A DNA stretch of 64,000 bases from assembly GCA_016744375.1 (NCBI GenBank), contig JADGEM010000003.1:1-64000 (forward strand). Reading direction: 5' to 3'. Shown here in pieces: positions 56,436 to 64,000 of the stretch. This stretch comes from Gammaproteobacteria bacterium. Lineage in GTDB: Bacteria > Pseudomonadota > Gammaproteobacteria > GRL18. Positions within the stretch are counted from its first letter, which is position 1. Each line of letters opens with the position of its first letter. Made by a program: the position numbers and the translations under genes. The notes beneath the pieces were generated by a model. That model did not search any database. It saw only the letters and a list, made by a program, of their open reading frames with translations, and was not told the origin of the DNA.

Positions 56436-57919
56436 ATTTTTTCTTTACACTGGACATTAATTATTACTGATTGATCATTAGCAGTTATTTCTATTGTCTT
56501 CCTAAAATCTCTATAACCTATTCTTGTTCCAACAATGGTGTATTTTCCTGGCCTGAGCTTAATTTGTTTGTTCGTTAATTTCCCAATCTTTGACACTCTA
56601 TAGATCGTTATATCAGTCCTATTATCAGAGTGTATTGTGACATTAATTTGTTTACTGGCATTATTAATCGCTTCTTTTGCTGATGCTATTTTTTGCATTA
56701 ATAATGGCGTTTTCATTATTGTGTAATAGGAGTTACTATTCTGATTCAATTCGTTTCTGACATATTTTAGAGCTCTTTTAGATTTTTCAAAAATCTTATC
56801 ATTTTGTAAACGTTCAGTCTGATTTACAATATTATCAATTAACTGGTTTAATTGAATATAAGCATTAACTCTTTCCTGTTTCACAATAATCTGCCCAATA
56901 TCAGGGGAAATCTTTAATATATTATTATAGATTATTTTGGCCTCCTGCCACTGCTCTTTCTTTTCTTCTTTTTTTGCACTGCTTATCATATGATTAATTT
57001 TTCTACTGATAATACCTTCACTAATTCTTTGCTCTATATCCTGAATAATAGGATCATCCGAACTCAGTGAGTGTGCTTTTTTTATTTCATTTCTAGCAAT
57101 CGTATAATTTTTTTTATCTAACGCAGAAAGTGCCTGACCAATTGCTTTATCAAAGGAAATTGATTTTTCTTTTAACAACAATTGCTGTAGCTTTTTTTCT
57201 ATCTTTGTATATTCGGGCTCAATAACTAACGCATTTTCAAGCATTTTAATTGCATTATTTGTATCTGATTTTTTTTCATAGTTTTTTGATTTTTGATAAA
57301 GTTCTAATACCTTGGGACGATTTGAAATTCTTGCCAGACTCCTGTTTATTATTAGAACTTTATTATCAATAGCAGAAGCTTTAATAAACTCTTTTTTTGA
57401 CTGTGTTAAATTTTCTTCTTCAAGATACTCTAATCCTTTTTTTATTGATTGCTGTAAAATATTTTCTTTTTGTTCTAATATAGATTCAACTTTTTTAATT
57501 GCCTGCTTAAATTTTTCTTCTGATTTAACATATTCTTTATTAGCTTTATATTCTTCAGCCTGTGCTTCTATTTCCATTGTCTTTTGGTACTGTTCTTTAG
57601 CCCATATGGGCATTTTATTCATTTCTGCCTCTGATTTTTTTATCATCCAGTCAATTTCAATATTCTCATTCTGCTTTTCATTAACAGGAGTAATAATGTG
57701 TCTATCTTTTATTTTATTTATTAATGGTTTATTTTTTTCTTGTAATGATTCAACTGGATGACTAGATGATGGCTCTATCAAGAGTGAAAAGATTATAAAC
57801 AAAAGAACTACAATGAAAGCCAGTAAGACATATATAAGTAAAGACGAATGTCTATTGCCATTATCATTTTTTATCGCATGATTGGATTGTGATGGGGCTG
57901 TTAATTTAGGTACTTGCAA
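56432..57919 (-). CDS. Membrane-anchored helical-repeat protein with PEGA-like C-terminus
   Basis: The 495-aa protein starts with a cytosolic tail and a membrane helix at about 28-50 (LLIYVLLAFIVVLLFIIFSL). A long series of TPR-like helical, Lys/Glu-rich repeats follows (about 95-385; AEEYKANKEYVKSEEKFKQA, NNAIKMLENALVIEPEYTK). A PEGA-like beta domain ends it (about 425-493, LRPGKYTIVGTRIGYRDF). The start is TTG: it is the only standard start after the in-frame stop, and AGGTG precedes it. It overlaps the SUMF1 gene by 4 bp. Probably a periplasmic scaffold of the complex. Confidence 0.75.
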   Translation of the reverse strand: MQVPKLTAPSQSNHAIKNDNGNRHSSLLIYVLLAFIVVLLFIIFSLLIEPSSSHPVESLQEKNKPLINKIKDRHIITPVNEKQNENIEIDWMIKKSEAEMNKMPIWAKEQYQKTMEIEAQAEEYKANKEYVKSEEKFKQAIKKVESILEQKENILQQSIKKGLEYLEEENLTQSKKEFIKASAIDNKVLIINRSLARISNRPKVLELYQKSKNYEKKSDTNNAIKMLENALVIEPEYTKIEKKLQQLLLKEKSISFDKAIGQALSALDKKNYTIARNEIKKAHSLSSDDPIIQDIEQRISEGIISRKINHMISSAKKEEKKEQWQEAKIIYNNILKISPDIGQIIVKQERVNAYIQLNQLIDNIVNQTERLQNDKIFEKSKRALKYVRNELNQNSNSYYTIMKTPLLMQKIASAKEAINNASKQINVTIHSDNRTDITIYRVSKIGKLTNKQIKLRPGKYTIVGTRIGYRDFRKTIEITANDQSVIINVQCKEKI

Positions 57920-57949
57920 CGATATGACACCTAAGTTCTTTAAACATTT

Positions 57950-59158
57950 TTAAAACCCTGTTTCTTTATGATAGATTTCTTTTAATAGTGATTTCCATTT
58001 CATATACTGTTGGTCAGCCGAACCCGTTAGTTCCAATGTCTTTCCATCAACATCAATCAGTATAGGTTCAACCTCAGTAGTAAATGACTCTCCCAGCTCT
58101 TCGATTGCTTCTTTATTGATTTCACTTTCTTTACTGGTTTTAAACCCTTCATAGAGTGCATAAGTTCCACCAGCGACCATCACTGTTCTTAATACACCGA
58201 TTCTATCAACAACATCAGACTTACTGGAGGCTCCCAGAGCTATAGCACCTATAATGGCTGCAACTCCTAATACTTTTTGTGTCATTGCCTTATTCTCAAT
58301 TTCACGAATTGTTTCTAATTCTTCACTCCTGAATTTTCTCCAATTATCATAATTATCCCACATTTCAGAATAATAAATATCATAGTAGTTATTTATGCTA
58401 TCAATTAGCATTTCATCTCGTGCTTTGATATTTCGAATTCTTTGCATCATAGGATCATCAGTAGATGGTAATCGTGCTAATTGATATTGACCTTCTTTGT
58501 TATTTACTAAGTAATTCTCATAAACACTTGGTGCCATGTTTTGAGAAAATCTCAATTCAGCTATTTGCTTGATTTTATTAATTTCACTTAGCGTCAACTT
58601 TTGTCTATATTCAATAATGTCATTTGAAATTTTATTATAGAGATCCTGAAAAACATCCTCACGTTCAATCTCTGTTTCTTTTCTGTTTTCAAATTGAACC
58701 GTTTTTTCATATTCTTTTTCAAACCATTTTTTATTGCTTGCATCTAAAACTCTAATATTTAATACCAGGCTTTCTCCATCTGATTTTATTATTTTACCTT
58801 TTACAAGAACTTCATTACCTTCACTTTCAGCAGGGATCACTCGAACACTTCCCCAATAACCCGTACGCTGCATCGCATATTTCAGGTGGATTGGCATAAA
58901 ACGGGCTTCTGCATTTCTGATTTTTTCTGACAATCCTCTTCTATCTTCTTTATCATCAGGCAGGCTTCCAGCTTCAAACACTTTTATTGAAACATCTAAT
59001 AGTTCTTCATTACTCATTTCTTTTTGTGCCATTATAGGCTTCGTATCTTCTACTTCTTCTCCAAACTGATTAGGTATGGAACTACAAGCACTGAGCACAA
59101 GTACTGAAAGTATAGTAACTAGCTTGTTAAAATATTTTTTATATTGCTTATCTATCAT
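57950..59158 (-). CDS. Large lipoprotein of the envelope cluster
   Basis: The 402-aa protein has a clear lipobox (LVTILSVLVLSACSS). A conserved-looking first domain contains IKVFEAGSLPDD, PIHLKYAMQRTGYWGSVRVI and VLNIRVLDASNKKWFEKEYE, an arrangement reminiscent of lipoproteins with a GNA1162/LpoB-like fold. A Gly/Ala segment (GVAAIIGAIALGASS, near 300) could be a membrane-interacting stretch. It lies 4 bp after the first gene of the cluster. Probable outer-membrane lipoprotein. I do not know its function. Confidence 0.7.
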   Translation of the reverse strand: MIDKQYKKYFNKLVTILSVLVLSACSSIPNQFGEEVEDTKPIMAQKEMSNEELLDVSIKVFEAGSLPDDKEDRRGLSEKIRNAEARFMPIHLKYAMQRTGYWGSVRVIPAESEGNEVLVKGKIIKSDGESLVLNIRVLDASNKKWFEKEYEKTVQFENRKETEIEREDVFQDLYNKISNDIIEYRQKLTLSEINKIKQIAELRFSQNMAPSVYENYLVNNKEGQYQLARLPSTDDPMMQRIRNIKARDEMLIDSINNYYDIYYSEMWDNYDNWRKFRSEELETIREIENKAMTQKVLGVAAIIGAIALGASSKSDVVDRIGVLRTVMVAGGTYALYEGFKTSKESEINKEAIEELGESFTTEVEPILIDVDGKTLELTGSADQQYMKWKSLLKEIYHKETGF

Positions 59159-59162
59159 TTTA

Positions 59163-59918
59163 TCAAATCATTGTTTGTTTATATTTATAATATTCTTGCC
59201 AAAGCTTTTCCTTTAATACAGGATCTTTTTCTTTTTCAGCTGCTTCTTTTAACTGTCTTGCAACAATATCATCATTGATTTTATCAAGTTTTTTTCTATT
59301 ATATTTTTTTGTTTGTGTATTTTTAACTTTAGTCGATTTACTTTCATATTGAACTGAACCTTTTGACTTATCAGTATTTTGTGTATCATCTTCACTACGA
59401 TTATTACTACGTTTTTTTATTAACTCATTTTCAGATTGTAATCCTTCTCCAGCCACTGAATTTTTTCTACTGGTTTGGGTTATTTTTTTATCTTCACTAA
59501 GCAGCATTTCATCAAACTCTCCCAATGATGCCATTAATTCATCATCCAAAGATTGAGTTTTTTCCTCTTCAGTTTCATATTGGGTCTTATCAAGTTGCCT
59601 TTTGCTACTTTGAGATTGATAGCAAGGGAGTTCTGCCAGAGCACTCACCCCATAATATTCCTCTATTTTTAAGCAATTTTCTTTGATTCGAAAGCTTAAA
59701 AACTGTATAAAAACTGAATACTCATTAGAGAGAGACTTATTCATTTCATTATTTAAAGCAGATAATTTTTTTTGTGATTTACTTTTTGTAATATCAAGAG
59801 CCAGGATGGTCTCTTTAAGACTTTGATAACTTTGCCTTGAATGGCTTAAAGAAAAAACATTATTAGTAAGTAAAATTAATAATAATAATATACAACAAGT
59901 GATTCGCTTCTTATCCAT
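59163..59918 (-). CDS. Exported charged protein, first gene of the envelope cluster
   Basis: The 251-aa protein has a signal peptide (ITCCILLLLILLTNNVFS) and a helical, highly charged mature part. The segment DDELMASLGEFDEMLLSEDK is acidic, and the C-terminal ~70 residues are Lys/Arg-rich, ending DPVLKEKLWQEYYKYKQTMI. Two Cys (in ENCLKIEE and LPCYQSQ) could form a disulfide. No family recognised. A TATAAT-like -10 on the minus strand lies at 59973-59978, so the cluster probably starts here. Confidence 0.65.
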   Translation of the reverse strand: MDKKRITCCILLLLILLTNNVFSLSHSRQSYQSLKETILALDITKSKSQKKLSALNNEMNKSLSNEYSVFIQFLSFRIKENCLKIEEYYGVSALAELPCYQSQSSKRQLDKTQYETEEEKTQSLDDELMASLGEFDEMLLSEDKKITQTSRKNSVAGEGLQSENELIKKRSNNRSEDDTQNTDKSKGSVQYESKSTKVKNTQTKKYNRKKLDKINDDIVARQLKEAAEKEKDPVLKEKLWQEYYKYKQTMI

Positions 59919-59972
59919 ATTCTACACATCATTTATATAAGATTTATAAAGTAAAGTAGGCTGATTAAAATA

Positions 59973-59978
59973 ATTATA
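59973..59978 (-). promoter_or_regulatory. Candidate -10 box for the envelope cluster
   Basis: The minus strand reads TATAAT 55 bp before the first gene's start. No strong -35 box is visible at the expected spacing, so confidence is low. The 220-bp gap to gyrB holds nothing else I can name. Confidence 0.35.
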
Positions 59979-60140
59979 TCTAAATAATACTTAATGAATA
60001 ATGAATAACAAACAAACTTTCATTTTTTATAAAAAGCTTATAAGTTCAGCTCTCTACTAACCCTCCCTACTAAAATGAAACTGTCCTAAGTATTGCTGAA
60101 CTAAATCAATCATCAGGGAAGGAAGGGGGTAATAATGAAA

Positions 60141-62597
<2,457 letters not shown>

Positions 62598-62685
62598 TTA
62601 TTTTTAATATTATACTCTATCTCCATTCGATCTTCTTGCATTTACAACACATTATACTTCTTTCATGAATATAATTTTCAACAGC

Positions 62686-62694
62686 TTATAAACA
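62686..62694 (+). promoter_or_regulatory. Weak DnaA box
   Basis: TTATAAACA differs by one base from the TTATCAACA form of the DnaA box. It sits 2 bp from a consensus box, so the pair may bind DnaA cooperatively. Confidence 0.4.
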
Positions 62695-62696
62695 AC

Positions 62697-62705
62697 TTAT
62701 CCACA
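62697..62705 (+). promoter_or_regulatory. Consensus DnaA box upstream of gyrB
   Basis: TTATCCACA is an exact R1-type DnaA box. In the recF-gyrB gap, ~140 bp upstream of gyrB, it could couple gyrB expression to replication initiation. Confidence 0.65.
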
Positions 62706-62729
62706 GTTTTCTAATTATTTCTATATGAG

Positions 62730-62745
62730 TGTTTCACGTGAAACA
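62730..62745. promoter_or_regulatory. parS site (ParB/Spo0J binding)
   Basis: TGTTTCACGTGAAACA is a perfect 16-bp palindrome matching the bacterial parS consensus. ParB loads here and spreads to organise origin segregation with ParA and SMC. It supports an origin-proximal location. It is 147 bp downstream of the recF stop. Confidence 0.92.
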
Positions 62746-62892
62746 TTAGTTATAATTAAATTTAGTGCACTAAAACCATGGCATAAAGACACTTTCTAGG
62801 ATATCAATAACAGTTACCCCAGAAAGGGTTTGTGGAAATTATTTAAATTTGCACAATTCACTGAGTAGAAAATTTAGAAGAGAATGAAGTAA

Positions 62893-64000
62893 TTATTCAA
62901 TATGAAACATTAAATGTAATTCTTCATCTAAGAATTCATATTTAGAACTATTAGTAGTAGTGACAAGTATCTGGGCTTTAAATGTTTTAAGAATATCAAA
63001 AAAGATTCTAAGATTATTAGAATCTAGTTCACTATCAATATCATCAAGTAACAATAAATTATGTTCTCTACTTTCATCCAAATCTATCAAAAATCTAAAC
63101 TGAGCCAGAATCAGACAAATAATAACAATTTTTTTTTGTCCTCTTGATAAAATATCACGTGCTAGATTTTTTTTATATTGAATCCTTAACTCACTACGAT
63201 GAGTACCATATCGTGTGAAACCGGATAATAAATCCTCTTTTAATTTTGCGATTAAAAATTCTTCATAAGATAAATCTTTATTCCAGCCCTGATAATATGT
63301 CAAAATAATATCATCTGATAAGCCCTCTGAAAATTTATTTAAATATTCATAAAAAAAGGGCTTTATTAGATCAATTTGTTTTCTTCTATAATCATTTAAT
63401 TTGTTATTTAGAATAACTAATTGAGGTACCCAACAATCAAGATTGTTAGTTTGTTCCTTAGTAATTTTATTCAAATTTCTATAGCTTTTTGAATATTTCG
63501 ACAGTAAAGAATTACGACTGGAAAGAATTTTTTTATAGGAACGCCAGTCAGATAGGAATTTAGGTTCCACGTGAAACACTCCCCAATCAATAAATTTTCT
63601 CCTTACAGCAGGGCCAGCATCAAGTAAGTTAAAACTTTCCGGTGTAATTAAACCAAGAACGACAAGATGAGTAATGGTAGAAAGGGAATTTATTTTTTTT
63701 GAATTTAGATGTAATATGGGCTGAGCAAAATCTTTTGAACGTTTAATTCCAAGGCTGAATGACCCAAAAGAATTACTAACATTATTGCTAGAAAAACGTG
63801 CAAAGACAGTACATGAATTTTCATCTTGATTAATAAAATTTTTATATTTAGAACTTCGAAAAGTTCTGGAGCGCAGCAATAAATAGACAGATTCTAAAAT
63901 GGTGGTCTTCCCAACACCATTATCCCCATAAATAATATTTAATGATGGGTGAGGGTTTAATGTATATTCTTTTAAGTTACGGCCATTAAGGATTTTTAAT
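62893..64000 (-). CDS. recF: RecF recombination mediator (5' end outside the window)
   Basis: RecF is an SMC-like ATPase that helps load RecA at gapped DNA with RecO and RecR. The frame is open to the window edge. Translation of the last 120 bases gives LKILNGRNLKEYTLNP and a Walker A IYGDNGVGKTTILES, so the gene extends beyond 63879 and only about 8 residues should be missing. The signature motif (LSRGQKK) and Walker B (NLLLLDDIDSELD) are present near the C-terminus. Protein sequence is quite divergent and AT-rich. A second parS-like site lies inside it. Confidence 0.93.
   Translation of the reverse strand, partial: LKILNGRNLKEYTLNPHPSLNIIYGDNGVGKTTILESVYLLLRSRTFRSSKYKNFINQDENSCTVFARFSSNNVSNSFGSFSLGIKRSKDFAQPILHLNSKKINSLSTITHLVVLGLITPESFNLLDAGPAVRRKFIDWGVFHVEPKFLSDWRSYKKILSSRNSLLSKYSKSYRNLNKITKEQTNNLDCWVPQLVILNNKLNDYRRKQIDLIKPFFYEYLNKFSEGLSDDIILTYYQGWNKDLSYEEFLIAKLKEDLLSGFTRYGTHRSELRIQYKKNLARDILSRGQKKIVIICLILAQFRFLIDLDESREHNLLLLDDIDSELDSNNLRIFFDILKTFKAQILVTTTNSSKYEFLDEELHLMFHIE
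63563..63578. promoter_or_regulatory. Second parS-like site, inside recF
   Basis: GGTTCCACGTGAAACA matches parS at 14 of 16 positions, including the whole CACGTG core and the right arm. A parS inside a coding gene near the origin is common. Confidence 0.7.

Noticed and set aside
50128-59918. Zorya, Tol-Pal, Exb-TonB or flagellar stator system
   Set aside because: The ExbB-like gene is accompanied by VWA and PEGA proteins only; there is no ZorB-type OmpA domain, no ZorC/D/E, no TolA/TolB/Pal, no TonB and no MotB-type peptidoglycan-binding domain.

Overview
The window looks like origin-proximal chromosome of an AT-rich gammaproteobacterium. The right end carries gyrB and recF (recF runs off the edge), with two ParB (parS) sites and DnaA boxes between and within them. 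The block glyQ-glyS-gmhB-plsC-tag also sits near the origin in Pseudomonas-type chromosomes. GyrB has the long gammaproteobacterial form (805 aa). A TusA-type sulfur carrier beside a PP-loop thiolase-like protein, and a small Asn/Gly-rich exported protein resembling sulfur globule proteins, hint at a sulfur oxidiser. That lifestyle call is inference and I do not assign a genus.

Layout. 0-6 kb: ankyrin-repeat protein, a decayed IS1634/IS4-type transposase, and a 1303-aa PilZ-DUF1631-GGDEF-EAL protein. 6-17.5 kb: housekeeping genes (gloA, TetR regulator, YhcC-type radical SAM protein, ubiD, SH3/anchor protein, prlC, Sel1/SPOR protein, acetyltransferase, HD hydrolase, gor, gamma carbonic anhydrase), plus a possible small RNA before ubiD. 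17.5-26 kb: hybrid histidine kinase, HD-GYP-like protein, aroE, hemB, trhP (yegQ), an mlaC-like gene. 26-34 kb: a nitrogen-assimilation island of ntrC, ntrB, type I glutamine synthetase glnA, a CDF metal exporter and a type III glutamine synthetase, with 17-bp NtrC-like sites before both ntrB and glnA. 34-37 kb: sulfur-globule-like protein, TusA, PP-loop protein, two overlapping small ORFs, a DUF302 protein. 37.5-48 kb: glyQS, gmhB, plsC, tag, DUF4202, a CdsA/PlsC-like pair, an RRM protein and fatty acid cis/trans isomerase, so much of this stretch concerns membrane lipids. 48-50 kb: PEBP, YehS-like, PhnA-like and unknown genes.

The most interesting region is 50.1-59.9 kb: nine tightly packed, mostly overlapping minus-strand genes. 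They encode an ExbB/TolQ/MotA-type proton channel protein, two paralogous VWA proteins whose single N-terminal membrane helix resembles ExbD/TolR, an 841-aa FHA-like/PEGA/SUMF1 membrane protein, a second membrane-anchored PEGA protein, two lipoproteins (one LpoB-like) and two small exported or anchored proteins. I read this as an uncharacterised proton-motive-force-driven trans-envelope complex in which VWA domains take the place of the usual TolR/MotB periplasmic domain. I recognise no described system with this composition.
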